Assembly: GCA_022749755.1 (NCBI GenBank)
Contig: CM040442.1
Location: 4,872,457-4,936,456 of the forward strand
DNA length: 64,000 nt
Source of the DNA: Azadirachta indica
Taxonomy: Eukaryota; Streptophyta; Magnoliopsida; Sapindales; Meliaceae
Direction of reading: 5' to 3'
The position numbers and the translations under genes were made by a program. The notes under the pieces are model-generated. The model searched no databases. It had not been told where the DNA came from and worked only from the letters and a program-made list of their open reading frames with translations. The number at the start of each line of letters is the position of its first letter. Positions within the stretch are counted from its first letter, which is position 1. Shown here piece by piece: positions 38,701 through 51,361 of the stretch.

Positions 38701-39757
38701 ACCCACACTGGCACCAGGTTTTTTGGTTTGGGATTTTGTGGCCACATAAATTGAATATCAGTTCTGACATAAGTAGGTTCTGACCACCCAATTTGATAAG
38801 TACCGAGGAAGACGCGGTTGTACCAGCCTGTTCTGTCAATATTCTTCTGATAATATATTCCTAAGTAACGATTTGTGGTATTCTGAGGGCTAAAGAATCC
38901 TAACCTGAAGTTCCCAAATGCCGAAACCAGCTCCATCCCATCTTTGAGCAGTTGACCTTGTAGTAATTTGTCTGTCTTGGAATAGGAAGGCACCATGAAG
39001 AGTACCAAAAGTATCGAAAATCTCAATAGGGTGTGATTATTATTAGGAAGAAACAAGAGAAATTGGTATAAATTTAATTCTTCTCACTTACTTGAATTAA
39101 AATAAAGTAATCAAGTAAATCAAAACAATAAAAACAGTAAGAATAATGAAGTTAAAAAAAATATATAAGAGACACCAAATTTACGTGGAAAAACCTCTCC
39201 CTCAATGTGAGTGAAAGTAAAAAACTATGGCCGAAAAATTTTCACTATCACCAAATAAGAAGTATCAGAGTCTTCTTATAAGATTACAGTATTAGGAAAA
39301 AATAAGAACTCAATCACAAAGTGAGAGTCAAAGAAAAACCTCAACAAATACACTAATAGATGAACACTAAAGTGAAAGAGTCAAAATAAGACTACAGAAA
39401 AATTCTGAAAATCAGAACTGCTGTAAATATAAATTCTGAACGTGCTAAAGAGCTCTATTAGTCAATTACACTGTCCAAAATCAAGAACTATATGTGCAAA
39501 ATTTTCACATAAAATTTAAACCAAAACGGAGTTCAAATTGCTACCCGATTTCAGTTTGTTGAAAATTACGCAGGACTGAAATTTTCTGCAAAAGTACTGT
39601 CTTTCTATCTTATAGTTTGCACTCTCTTCTCACACACACACCTCATATATCCACAAAACAAACCTAAAATTTCCTTAACCATATAAGCTTCAAAATTGGG
39701 CCTTCTCTAAATAGGAGTGAAGCCCAACCCAACAATTATTTCTTCTTTGATAACCAT
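35755..39757 (-). pseudogene. S-domain receptor-like kinase pseudogene I, start cut off by a solo LTR
   Basis: The original ATG appears to be at 39755-39757 (MVIKE..), but a 691-bp LTR (39044-39734) separates it from the rest of the signal peptide (LLVLFMVPSYSKTDK). Downstream the ectodomain is open from about 39040 to 37830: bulb lectin with a loop of about 45 residues, S-locus region and PAN (CLRNCSCIAYAT). Membrane exons lie near 37720 and 37490; the first has lost the G of its donor (CAAAAGTTTTG for CAAAAGGT). The kinase is damaged: the ATP Lys of AIK is Asn (AINRLSKN), VYK at the loop end is VHM, and single bases are missing near 36790 (LDFFIFG) and 36625 (EGIAQG). HRDLKAS survives. A 7.8 kb retroelement sits 40 bp upstream of the ATG. 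Dead as a kinase. Confidence 0.9.
39044..39734 (-). mobile_element. Solo LTR (691 bp) inserted in exon 1 of I
   Basis: Read on the minus strand it begins TGTTGGGTTGGGC and ends CTTCCTA, and is flanked on both sides by ATTAT (39039-39043 and 39735-39739), a 5-bp target duplication. It interrupts the signal-peptide codons of gene I, and no retroelement genes are present. The CCACGTAAATTTGGTGTC stretch near the 3' end resembles plant Ty1/copia LTRs. The TG..TA ends are slightly unusual, so the 3' boundary could shift by a few bases. Confidence 0.72.
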
Positions 39758-39796
39758 CAAAACATTTGTGTAGACGTAGAAATGAATCATAGTAAG

Positions 39797-41249
39797 TGTA
39801 ATGCAATGCTCTTATATAGGAATGGAAGGGAAATAGATTAGTTTAGTTTTCAAATTTGAAATTAAGATTTAATTGCGATGGAATAAGATGGATAATAATT
39901 TTGATTTAGAAATTCAAATTTGGATTTTGAAATTTATAATTTGGATATATTAGTTTATTTGATTTTAAAAGTTAAATTTTAGATTTTGAAATTAGGATTT
40001 ATGGTTTTGATTAGCTTATCTTATTTTTAAAGTTGAATTTATGGGTTATCACTTTTTGAATTTGAAAGCCAATTTTTGGCTATAAATAGGTGCAAAAATC
40101 TCACTTCACACCACAAGTTTCACTTTGCAAATTCACTAGATATTCTTTAAAAGGTTTTCTCTCTAAATTCTACATCTTTTCAAGGTTTGATAAAAAGAAG
40201 TCCCTAGAAGCATAGCTAATTCGGGAAGTGGGTGACTTATTGTTGAGCGTAGAGGAATTTTATTGATTTGTCATTATTTTGAGGTAAGTAGATTTCTACA
40301 TAATATATTGTAATCGAATAGTTAAAACTATTAATGACAATTGTTAGCATGAACATGTTTATAAGAAATGAGATTTTTTTTTATGCATTTGTTTCAAGTA
40401 AGTTTTTCTATAAACTAAATTCTGAATTTTCTAAGTTTGTATCATTTTCATGGTTTTAAACAAAATAAATCTATTTTGTTCATACACTAGTTTTAAAAAT
40501 TACTAATAGTTATACTTTTTTATATAAATCATTGAATACATTATTTAATTGAATATGTGAAATAAATATTATTGAATCTATTGTACATGAAAAGTCTTGT
40601 TTAGTAATTAATGTTTGGGTCATTGTCTGTAGTAACTGTTTCTGTTATTGTTATCGACTGACTAGCTGGATTATTGTTTGTGCATTTATTGACTGTTAAT
40701 GATCGGATTTCCAGGGTACGAATGTACTAAATTGTTATAAATGAGACACCGAAATACTGGTGATATTATGGGACATGAGCTAAATTTATTACTAAATATA
40801 TTGGTGATTTATTAAATATGATGTTCATGCTTACTTATTATTGAATGTTTTTATCAAAATAAAATTTTGTTTATCTAAGTTACAATATTATTGTTTTTAA
40901 AATTATGTTTTATGATTGTGTTTTTTTTTACTATTTGTTTACAATTTTATGTATAAATTTACTTATCGAGTAGGCGGCTCACCTCTCATCATCACTATTT
41001 TGTAGATTAAGATATGAATAAAGGATTGGTAGAAGTTTAGAGCTTAACTATTTGGAGATTGGAATGTTTGTAAAAACGAACATTTAGTTTTGAACCTTTA
41101 ATTTAGCTTAAGTTGTTAATAAAAATTTATTTTGAGATTTTATATTGTATTTGGAGGTTTTATTTATCCGTAATACTAAGTTTGATGTATTTGAAGTTAT
41201 AGTTGCACCATAAATTTTGTTTTGTTGAGATAAAATTTGGGGCGTTACA
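39797..41249 (+). repeat. 5' LTR of retrotransposon 1
   Basis: TGTAATGCAATGC..GCGTTACA. Contains a TATA box in CTATAAATAGG (about 40080). Matched by the 3' LTR and, more distantly, by the solo LTR at 54254-55909. Confidence 0.95.
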
Positions 41250-41547
41250 ATTTGGTATCAAAGCTTAGGTGATGATTCTGCAAACTTTAATAGTTAAGAA
41301 TTGGTAGTAAAGTAATAACATCAATAGTGAAATGAAGGTTTTATAGGTATTTGATTGATTAATTCACATACTTAAAAAAAAATTATGATTTATTAGGTAA
41401 GATATGGATATTAAATAATACTAAATTGCTTAGTTTTGAAGGTTTTAGTTCTCTTATTGTTTGCAATTTATGAGTTTTATTGTGCATTATTTGGTTGAGG
41501 GAAATGTTTTTTCTTTCTAAAATTTACAACTGGCTGCAATAGATAGA

Positions 41548-44500
41548 ATGGCGCGAACCACTAGAGCTAATACCAGAGAAGCTACACAAAGCGTGACTGA
41601 TGCTCAAGGTAATACTAGGACCTCTAACCCCACTCTTCGCGAACTTGCTCAAGAAGCCAACCCTATAGTACGAATGATGGCTACAATTGTGGAGCAACAA
41701 AGTAGCATAGTACAACAATTACTCGAAAATCAAGCCACACTTCAGAATGGTAGGGATGATGGGGAACAAAATAATGCCATGGTGAAATTGGAGCGATTCA
41801 AGAAATTGGGACCACCAGTATTCCATGGAACTACAAACCCTATGGTTGCTGATGCATGGCTAAAGCAGATAGAGAAGATATTCACAGCCTTTGGTTGCCG
41901 TAATGACCAAAAGGTAGTATTTGCCTCGTTTGTACTTCAAGGTGATGTAGATCATTGGTGGAAAGGTAAGGCTCGCCTACTAAGAACTCAACAAGATGCG
42001 ATTACTTGGGAGAGGTTTGTCGAGGCCTTCTTGGAGAAATATTTTCCTGAGCATGTTCGTGATCAAATGGAGGTTGATTTCCTCAAGTTGACACAAGGAA
42101 ATAAGTCTGTGGCAGAGTATGAGGTGCAATTTACTGCATTGTCACGGTTTGCTCCTTTGTAAGTAGCTAATGAGCACAATAAGTGTAGACATTTCTTAGA
42201 AGGGCTACGTCCAGCCATCAAGTCTCGCTTGTCAGTCTTAAAGCTATCTGTGTATACTGATATGGTAGACAGAGCTATTATCACAGAAAAAGACTTGAAT
42301 GAATCTCAAGCCAAACGAGATCAACGGAACAAATAGAATCGTTATGGTTCATCTCAGGGTGGAGGTACCAACAAGCAAGGCAATCAAATCCAGAAAGATT
42401 ATAGTGGTGGCAACAAGGGTGGGCAAAAGAATGCAACTAGTTTTCAGAAAGATAGTTCCCCCTGCCCGCGCTACGGTAATAAGCACAGTGGTGAATGCTA
42501 TCTAATCACAAGGGCATGTTTTCGCTGTGGGCAGATTGGTCACAAGATTAAAGATTTTCCGAAGAGGTATGCTGGTGCTACTAGCAACCAAGGAGAAGAA
42601 GGTCAGAGAAAAAAGTTAAGGGTAGAAGGACGAGCTTTTGCAATGACTAAACAAGATGCTGAAGCATCTAATAAAGTTATACAAGGTACACTATCTCTGT
42701 TTTCTAGAGTTATTAAAGTTTTATTTGATTCTGGGGCTACACACTCTTTTATATCATGTGCAGTTGCACGTTATGCTGATAGACCTAGTGAACCATTAGA
42801 GTATTGTTTATCAATTACTACTCCCATAGGTGATAATGTGATAGTAGATCGGGTATATAAATCTTGTGTGCTTCACTTAGGTGATAGAGAATTCTTAGTG
42901 GATCTTCTACTATTAAAGATGCATGACTTTGAAGTTATTTTAGGAATGAACTGGTTGGCTGCTTATCATGCTAGTATTAACTGTTATACTAAAGAAATTG
43001 TGTTTAATATACCTAGGGAATTAAAGTTTCATTTTCAGGGAAAGCATACTAGTAATAATGTTTTCATATCAGCATTTAAAGTTAGAAAAATGATAACAAA
43101 AGAGTGTGATGCATTTCTAGCTAATGTGATTATTGATCAAGACTATGGAAATTGTTTTGAAGATATTTCTGTGGTTAAAGAATTTTCTAATGTGTTTCCT
43201 GAGGAGTTGCCTGGGATACCCCTTGATCGAGAAATTGAGTTCGCAATTGACCTAGTTCCTGGTACTGCACTAATTTCTAAGGTACCTTATCGGATAGCAC
43301 CAATTGAGTTGAAAGAACTGAAGATTCAATTACAAAATCTACTAGATAAGGGCTTTATTCGTCCTAGTATATCTCCTTGGGTGCTCCAGTGTTGTTTGTG
43401 AAAAAGAAAGATGGCTCTATGCGGTTATGTATTGACTATCGGCAACTGAATTCAATCACAATCAAGAATAAGTATCATCTTCCTCGGATCGATGACCTTT
43501 TTGACCAATTGTAAGGTGCAATAGTTTTCTCTAAAATTGACCTACGGTGTAGATATCATTAATTGAAGATCAAGAAAGAAGATGTGCCTAAGACAGCTTT
43601 TCGCACGCGATATGGACATTATGAATTTATAGTCATGCCATTTGGTTGACTAATGCACCTGTAATATTATGGATTTAATGAATCGCGTCTTTTATCCTTA
43701 TCTTGACCAATTTGTTATTGTATTCATTAATGCATTAATGACATATTAGTTTATTCTAAGAATAAAGAGGAGCATGAGAAGCATTTGAGAGTTGTTCTTC
43801 AAACCCTTCGACAGAATAAGCTCTATGCGAAGTTTAAGAAGTGCTAGTTTTGGCTTAATCAAGTAGTATTTTTGGGGCATGTAGTTTCTAAAGATGGAAT
43901 TTCTGTTGATCCTGCCAAGGTCGAAGCAATAGTTAACTAGCCAAGACCTACTAATGTTACAGAGGTGAGAAGTTTTCTAGGCCTAGCTGGCTATTACCGA
44001 CGATTTATACAGGAATTTTCCAATTTGTCAGTTCCTTTGACTCAATTAACAAAGAAGAATGCAAAGTTCGAGTGGAATAAGGAATGTGAGAAGAGTTTTC
44101 AAGAGTTGAAAAACAAATTAATTTCTGCCCAGTTTTGACTATTCCTTCTAGTAGTGATAGATATGTCATTTATAGTGATGCTTCTAGGAAGGGATTGGGC
44201 TGTGTGCTAATGCATCATGGTAAAGTAGTAGCTTACGCCTCTAGATAGTTAAAGAGTTATGAACAGAATTACCCGACTCACGATTTAGAGTTAGCAGCGA
44301 TGGTTTTTGCTTTAAAGATCTGGAGACACTATCTCTACGGAGAAACTTGTGAGATCTACACCGACCACAAGAGTTTAAAATATCTATTCACTCAGAAGGA
44401 ATTGAATTTAAGGCAACGAAGATGGCTAGAGCTAGTGAAAGATTATGATTGTACAATTAATTATCATCCTGGCAAGGCAAACGTGGTAGCAGATGCACTC

Positions 44501-46067
44501 AGCAGGAAGTCTTCAGGGAGTTTAGTATGTCTGACCACCACTCAATCACTTATACTCGAGGATCTGAGGAAGTTGAATATTGAAGTTATGAAGCATGGAG
44601 AAGCTGGTCTCTTAACTTATTTGAGGGTTCAACCAACTTTGATTGACAATATTAAAGCAGCTCAGAAGGATGATCCACAACTTATCAAAATCAGCGACAT
44701 GATAAAGAAAGGCGGTTAATCAGAGTTTAGGTTAGATAATTACGGTATCCTGTGGTTAGGAAAAAGACTAAGTATACCAGCTAATGAAGAATTAAAGAAA
44801 GAAGTTATGAAAGAAGCTCACGATTCAATATTTTCTGTACATCCTAGTAGTACTAAGATGTATAGAGATTTGAGGAATAACTTTTGGTGGAGGAATATGA
44901 AGAATGATATTACTAAGTTTGTATCAAGGTGTTTGATTTGCCAGCAAGTGAAGATTAAACACCAACGACTTGGAAGAGTTTTACAATCACTTCCTATTCC
45001 AGAATGGAAGTGGGAACATATCACCATGGATTTTATTTCAGGGTTGCCTCGTTCAAGAAGAAATTGTGATTCTATATGGGTCATTATTAATCGCTTAACT
45101 AAGTCGGCGCACTTTTTGGCGATTAAGAGTACTGATAGGTTTGGGCATTTAGCTAAGCTTTTTACAAAGGAGATAGTGAGATTACATGGTTCTAGTAACT
45201 ATTATTTCTGATAGGGACCCACAATTTACATCTAACTTTTGCGCTAGCTTGCACAAGGAGTTTGGGACAAGATTAAAGTTTAGCACTGCCTTTCATCCGT
45301 AGAGTGATGGTCAATCAGAAAGAACGATCCAGACTCTTGAGGATATGTTGAAAGCTTGTGTGTTGGATCTAAGAGGCAATTGGGAAGAACATTTGACATT
45401 GATTGAGTTTGCTTACAATAATAGTTTTCATTTCAGTATCGGCATGGCACAATACGAAACTCTGTATGGGAGAAAATGTAGGTCGCCTATTTGTTGGGAT
45501 GAGGTTGGCGAAAGAAGACTATTAGGACTAGAGATTATTCAAGTCACTACTGAGAAAATTAGGCTAATTAGGGAACATCTTTGCACAACACAGAGTAGAC
45601 AAAAAAGTTATGCTGATAATCGTAGGCGAGACTTAGAATTTCAAGTTGGAGATTATGTTTTCTTGAAGGTGTCACCGTGGAAAGGAGTTTTTCGTTTTGG
45701 TAAAAAGGGGAAGCTCAACCCGAGGTTTATTGGACCTTTTGAGGTTTTAGAGAGAATTGGTACTGTAGCTTACCGTGTGGCTTTACCACCTCGCCTATCC
45801 AGACTCTATAATGTATTTCATGTGTTAGTTTTGAGAAAATACATAACTGATCCCTTTCATATCTTAGATTATCAGCCACTTCAAATTTCAAAAGATATGA
45901 CATACGAGGAGTTACCAGTGGAAATCGTTGACAGAAAAGAGCAAGTGTTGAGAACGAGAGTTATTTCATTGGTTAAAGTTCGTTGGGAAAATCACTTGAT
46001 AGACGAAACTACAAGGGAGAAGGAGATCGAGATGAAGGAGAAGTATCCCCAACTTTTTAATGATTAA
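41548..46067 (+). pseudogene. Degenerate gag-pol of retrotransposon 1
   Basis: Gag starts at 41548 (MARTTRANTREAT) and is open to a TAA at 42160-42162; more stops follow. The zinc knuckle is CFRCGQIGHKIKDF, with the last Cys replaced by Phe (about 42520). Protease motif DSGATHSFIS (about 42730). Reverse transcriptase begins near 43200 but frameshifts near 43385, has stops near 43513 and 43650, and its catalytic segment is scrambled. RNase H (YTDHKSLKY, about 44360) and integrase (HPSSTKMYRDL, about 44840, to the C-terminal region ending 46067) are partly open with further stops. Autonomous activity is impossible in this copy; the LTRs could still be recognised by a related active element. Confidence 0.9.
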
Positions 46068-46117
46068 GGTACGTATTAAAATTTCGAGGACGAAATTTCT
46101 TTAAGTGGGGGAAAATT

Positions 46118-47568
46118 TGTAATGCAATGCTCTTATATAGGAATGGAAGGGAAATAGATTAGTTTAGTTTTCAAATTTGAAATTAAGATTTAATTGCAAT
46201 GGAATAAGATGGATAATAATTTTGATTTAGAAATTCAAATTTAGATTTTGAAATTTATAATTTTGATAGATTAGTTTATTTGATTTTAAAAGTTAAATTT
46301 TAGATTTTAAAATTAGGATTTATGGTTTTGATTAGCTTATTTTATTTTTAAAGTTGAATTTTTGGGTTATCACTTTTTGAATTTGAAAGCCAATTTTTGG
46401 CTATAAATAGGTGCAAAAATCTCACTTCACACCACAAGTTTCACTTTGCAAATTCACTAGATATTCTTTAAAAGGTTTTCTCTTTAAGTTCTACATCTTT
46501 TCAAGGTTTGATAAAAAGAAGTCCCTAGAAGCATAGCTAATCCGGAAGTGGGTGACTTATTGTTGAGTGTAGAGAAATTTTATTGATTTGTCATTATTTT
46601 GAGGTAAGTAGATTTATACATAATATATTGTAATCGAATAGTTAAAACTATTAATGACAATTGTTAGCATGAACATGTTTATAAGAAATGAGATTTTTTT
46701 TTATGCATTTGTTTCAAGTAAGTTTTTTTATAAACTAAATTCTGAATTTTCTAAGTTTGTATCATTTTCATGGTTTTAAACAAAATAAATCTATTTTGTT
46801 CATACACTAGTTTTAAAAATTACTAATAGTTATACTTTTTTATATAAATCATTAAATACATTATTTAATTGAATATGTGAAATAAATATTATTGAATCTA
46901 TTGTACATGAAAAGTCTTGTTTAGTAATTAATGTTTGGGTCATTGTCTGTAGTAACTGTTTCTGTTATTATTATCGACTGACTAGCTGGGATACTGTTTA
47001 TGCACTTATTGACTGTTAATGACCGGATTTCGGGAGTACGAATGTACTGAATTGTTATAAATGAGACACCAAGGTACTGGTGATACTATGGGACATGAGC
47101 TAAATTTATTACTAAAAATATTGACGATTTATTAAATATGATGTTCATGCTTACTTATTATTGAATGTTTCTATCAAAATAAAATTTTGTTTATCTAAGT
47201 TACAATATTATTGTTCTTAAAATTATGTTTTATGATTGTGTTTTTTTTACTATTTATTTACAATTTTATTTATAAATTTACTTACCGAATAGGCGGCTCA
47301 CCCCTCGTCATCAGTATTTTGCAAATTAAGATATGAATAAAGGATTAGTAGAAGTTTAGAGCTTGACTATTTGGAGATTGGAATGTTTGTAATAACGAAC
47401 ATTTAGTTTTGAACCTTTAATTTAGTTTAAGTTGTCAATAAAAGTTTATTTTGAGATTTTATATTATATTTGGAGGTTTTATTTATCCGTAATACTAAGT
47501 TTGATGTATTTAAAGTTATAATTACACCCTAAATTTTGTTTTGTTGAGATAAAATTTAGGGCGTTACA
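46118..47568 (+). repeat. 3' LTR of retrotransposon 1
   Basis: Near-identical to 39797-41249, including the CTATAAATAGG TATA box (about 46401). Ends TTACA next to the target duplication GTAAG. Confidence 0.95.
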
Positions 47569-47881
47569 GTAAGATTGCCTATTGGAAATCTCAATAGTGG
47601 TATATGCATAATGAGATGCAACGGGGCCATTTTGACCCCAATTTAATATTTGATTAAGAAAAAACAATAGTCGTTAATCTTTATGATCATAAGCATGATG
47701 GAAATTCCAGGTTGTGCACTTCCTGTAATTGATCGTGGGTAGCATATTTTTTTCAATTGATATCCTTAACTTTTTTTCATTTTTTTCTTACGGTAATGTC
47801 AACAAATATTGGCCGCATTGCTAACCGACAAGCTTCCATCACCTTTCATATATATGAAGGTCCCTTATGTCACTGTACATA

Positions 47882-47990
47882 TAATCTTGTTTCCATCGCT
47901 GAAATTGTCACAAGTCACAACATTCCTCGAACAATTGCTGACATATTTCGGGCTCCTTGCTCTTTAGTAATGCTGATAAAACAGATGCAG
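47882..47990 (-). pseudogene. Relic of a kinase 3' end
   Basis: Bases here align to the end of gene J (AATCTTGTTTCCATCGCTGA against TATCTTGCTTTCATCACTGA), i.e. the VTIS..KAR tail coding region, and similarity fades after about 110 bp. It lies just beyond the 3' end of J, inside what was the upstream region of I before retrotransposon 1 entered. Confidence 0.65.
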
Positions 47991-48227
47991 GAGAATCTAA
48001 GGCACATGTTATATTAATTTAATCAATAATACTACACAACATTTAAAATCTTATCACACACAGTACAAGTCTTCTATTTCTGAGTTTGAATGATCATAAA
48101 TAAATAATTCATAAAACCAAATACACCGAAAATGAAATCCATATAAATTATCAATTACATCTGATGTGCGAGCTTGCATTTTTCCAGGGGATGACCAGAT
48201 AATTACGTCGATCACCAGTATATATGC

Positions 48228-49418
48228 CTATCTTGCTTTCATCACTGAAATTGTCACGTCATTTATGGAACAAATTTCTGACATTTGTTGGATAATTTCT
48301 GCCTCTTCATCTTCATCTGTAACATTGATAAAATAGGCAGGCTGTTTCGGAGTGTAAAGGAGCACACTTTCATTGGTAAGCATGGAAACAACATCAGACA
48401 TTGTAGGTCTATCTGTTACTTGGTCTTGCACGCATAAGAGACCCACATGAATGTATCTCAACACTTTATCTGCAGAGATTGATTCTTCCTGCAGTGATGG
48501 GTCTATTAGCTCTAAACCTTTACCTTCATTCCACAGCTGCCAGGCCTGAAAATATAGGATTTTAACACCCAATACAAAATGTTTCAAAGACAGTATAAAA
48601 AGAACCTATAATTCGATTAAATACTTACATATCCTACGAGGTTGAGTGGCCGCTCCGTATCATAGCAACTATTGTTCTTCTTCCCGCTCACAATTTCAAG
48701 CAGCAAGACCCCAAAGCTAAATACATCAGCTTTCATTGAAATGACGCCACTCATAGCATACTCCGGAGCCATATAGCCACTACAGAATGAATTCGATAAA
48801 TAACAGTGTGGTAAGGGCAAACATTTTTTCATCCATGTGCAAAATATATACTTACTATGTTCCAACAACTCTGTTTGTATTCACTTTTGATTCATTCATC
48901 TCAAAAATTCTAGCCATGCCAAAATAGATATTTTTGGATTCAATTGGTCATCAAGCAAGATGTTGCTAGCTTTCAGGTCTCTGTGAATCACTCTTAATCT
49001 TGAATATTTGTGGAGATACAGAAGCCCTTGAGCAATCCCTTCAACTACGCTCATGCGTGTCTTCCAATTCAATAATTTCTTCTGATGAGAATCTGTCAAA
49101 GCGGAGAACAATTTAGAGAGAAATGTAAGATAATTAAAAAGGATTTTGGTTTTGACCTCACATGCAAGAGACCTACCAAAAATAAAGAAATCCAAGCTTT
49201 TGTTAGGCATGAATTCATAGACTAAAATCCTTTCTTCACCATGAAGACAACATCCCAGAAGCCTGACAAGATTGGTGTGCTGGAGTTTTGCAATGAGTTT
49301 AACTTCATTCTTGAACTCCACTATTCCTTGTCTTGAACAACTTGAGAGTCTTTTCACTGCTATTTCTTGCCCATCTAGTAATTTTCCCTGACATCATGCC
49401 TCTCTGTGATGATTATAC

Positions 49419-49456
<38 letters not shown>

Positions 49457-51121
49457 CCATTGAAGGAAACCGAAAAATACCTTGTAAACTGGACCAAAAC
49501 CACCCTCTCCAAGCTTATTTGTATTAGAGAAGTTATTTGTGGCGGCAGCAACGGTTTGGAAATCAAATCTCTTCAACTCAATCTGATATTTTTCTTTTGC
49601 TTTTCCTTTGCCGATGAAATTTGACAAACTATATCCAAGCTCACGTAATAGATTCTCTTGGTTCATTCTACCTTCAGCTAGTTAATTAACATACATAAAA
49701 TAGTTCAGACTTGTGATTTGCACTAAATCAAAACTATGTATATATAAAAGCATATATTTACCTTCTTCATTGTATTTTCTCCATATTAGGTAGCAAAAGC
49801 AACACAAAAGGGGTACTATCAAAGCTCCTGCAATTACAAAACCTCGCCATCGCTTGTTTTCTGCAATGATAACATTTATATGGATGTTTAATAAACATTT
49901 TAACAGATAATTTTGCTTGTTTACTGCCTATTGCATCTAATATGTGTCTATATCACTTACCAGCTTTTGTTTCATGGATGGATATTGGGCGTCCATAGAA
50001 AGAGTTAAGCTCCTGAAACTTGGCCCCCTTGCTCCAAATCTCACAGCCAGTGTTGTTATTTAGATTTGTGGCAGCATAAGCAACACAAGAACAATTGTTC
50101 AAGCATTTCAGGCCACACTCATTCAAGGTCATTTTATCACTGTCTTTGAACTGGAATCCACTTCCTGACATATTACCCCATTTGATTTGAAAATCAAACA
50201 AACCTCTTCCGCACAGAAGCTTCTCACCCTCACACTCTCCAAAGAGGCCACATGGAGTTATCGAAAACCCATGACCGGATAGCCCACCGTCCGGAGATGA
50301 ATTTTCAATACTGGAAATGATGAAACATCTTCATTTACAGAATAAGAGAAGTATGTTTTATTTTCATCTAACGTGTAGCTGAAGTTGTATCTGTTTTTCA
50401 TATTTTCAGAATCAGAGAAGTTGAAGTGCCCATTTACCAAAATCCCACTTTCCCAGTAGACTTTCTCTCCGGCGGATGACTGGATGACCAACTGGTTCGT
50501 GCCATTAGGATCCATGCCAAGGGTAAATGAACCTGGAACAGGAGATTCATCAGCAATCCAGGATTGGAGAAACCATTTGTGCCCAGTTTGCAAATTAATT
50601 CCCAGTTTCATTCCAGGAAGAAGTGTATCAGTCAGATTATCAAAGCTTTGCCACAGCACTCGCCTTACAGATCCATCTGAATTCATTTCATTCAGTACTA
50701 AATTCCCAGACCGCAGTAGAACAGCACTTGTATTGCTTACTCCTTGAACTGAACTAACAGCAATAGGATTTCCCCGATCGCGTAATATTTTCAAGTTACC
50801 ATCATTTCTATCGATGGTAAGTCTACCTGAGTTATCAAAGATTGGAGTGTTGCGGTTTGCAACCCAAACGGGTGGATCATAGTATCCGCTATCTTTTGGC
50901 GGCCTGTTGTACCAAATTCCTAAGTAACGATTTGTAGAAAAGCGAGGGCTAAAGAATCCCAGCCTGAATTTACCAGAAGCTGAAACCAGCTCCTCCCCGG
51001 AATCAAGAAGCAGTTGGCCTTGCAGTAATTTGTCTGTCTCAGAATACGAACTCTTCACCAAGAGTATGAAGCATGAAATGCTCAAGGTCAGCATGTATTT
51101 TCTTCTTCCTTTGCTCTCCAT
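48228..51121 (-). pseudogene. S-domain receptor-like kinase J with two 1-bp frameshifts
   Basis: ATG at 51119-51121 (MESKGRRKYMLT), signal peptide, bulb lectin with the shortest loop in the cluster (about 5 residues, [13 protein letters not shown]), S-locus region, PAN (CLNNCSCVAYAATN), one membrane exon near 49860 (FVIAGALIVPLLCCFCYLIW), then kinase exons with [27 protein letters not shown] and tail SVMKAR (stop 48228-48230). Two bases are missing relative to paralogs: near 50308 in the S-locus region and near 48925 exactly in the DFG codons (PKIS then ILAW). Otherwise the exons read well, so this is either a very young pseudogene or an intact gene with two assembly deletions. It differs from B to I in having a single membrane exon and an AVK rather than AIK motif. 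Confidence 0.82.
49424..49455. repeat. (TA)n microsatellite in an intron of J
   Basis: About 16 TA units between the first and second kinase exons. Confidence 0.95.
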
Positions 51122-51321
51122 TATCAAATCAATTTTAGTCAATTTCAAGTTGAGAGTTAGGTAAATAGGTAGATTTATCGGCTTTTTCATATCAAATCCA
51201 AAAGATTCAGGGGAGAGGGGAAGATTATGTAGTCTTGGTTTGGACATATGTCATGATTTTTAGGCAATATGCTTTTTCAATGAAATGTCTGACACTGTCA
51301 AAATACCTACTTAGTGAAAGA

Positions 51322-51361
<40 letters not shown>

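Larger units (their letters stand above)
39797..47568 (+). mobile_element. Ty3/gypsy LTR retrotransposon 1 (7.77 kb, Tekay/Del-like, inactive)
   Basis: Complete two-ended element flanked by GTAAG at 39792-39796 and 47569-47573. LTRs of 1453 and 1451 bp; primer site TGGTATCAAAGC (41253-41264) for initiator tRNA-Met; purine tract AGTGGGGGAAAA just before the 3' LTR. The gag-pol order gag, protease, RT, RNase H, integrase is that of Ty3/gypsy. The integrase tail (LVKVRWENHLIDE) resembles the modified chromodomain of the Tekay/Del lineage. The first 250 aligned bases of the LTRs differ at about seven positions, so the insertion is not brand new. It lies about 40 bp upstream of the ATG of gene I, in opposite orientation. 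Confidence 0.95.

Noticed and set aside
47569..48227. Retrotransposon 1 LTR as a donated promoter for gene J
   Set aside because: J is transcribed towards the element from 51121, so the LTR lies at its 3' side and on the opposite strand.
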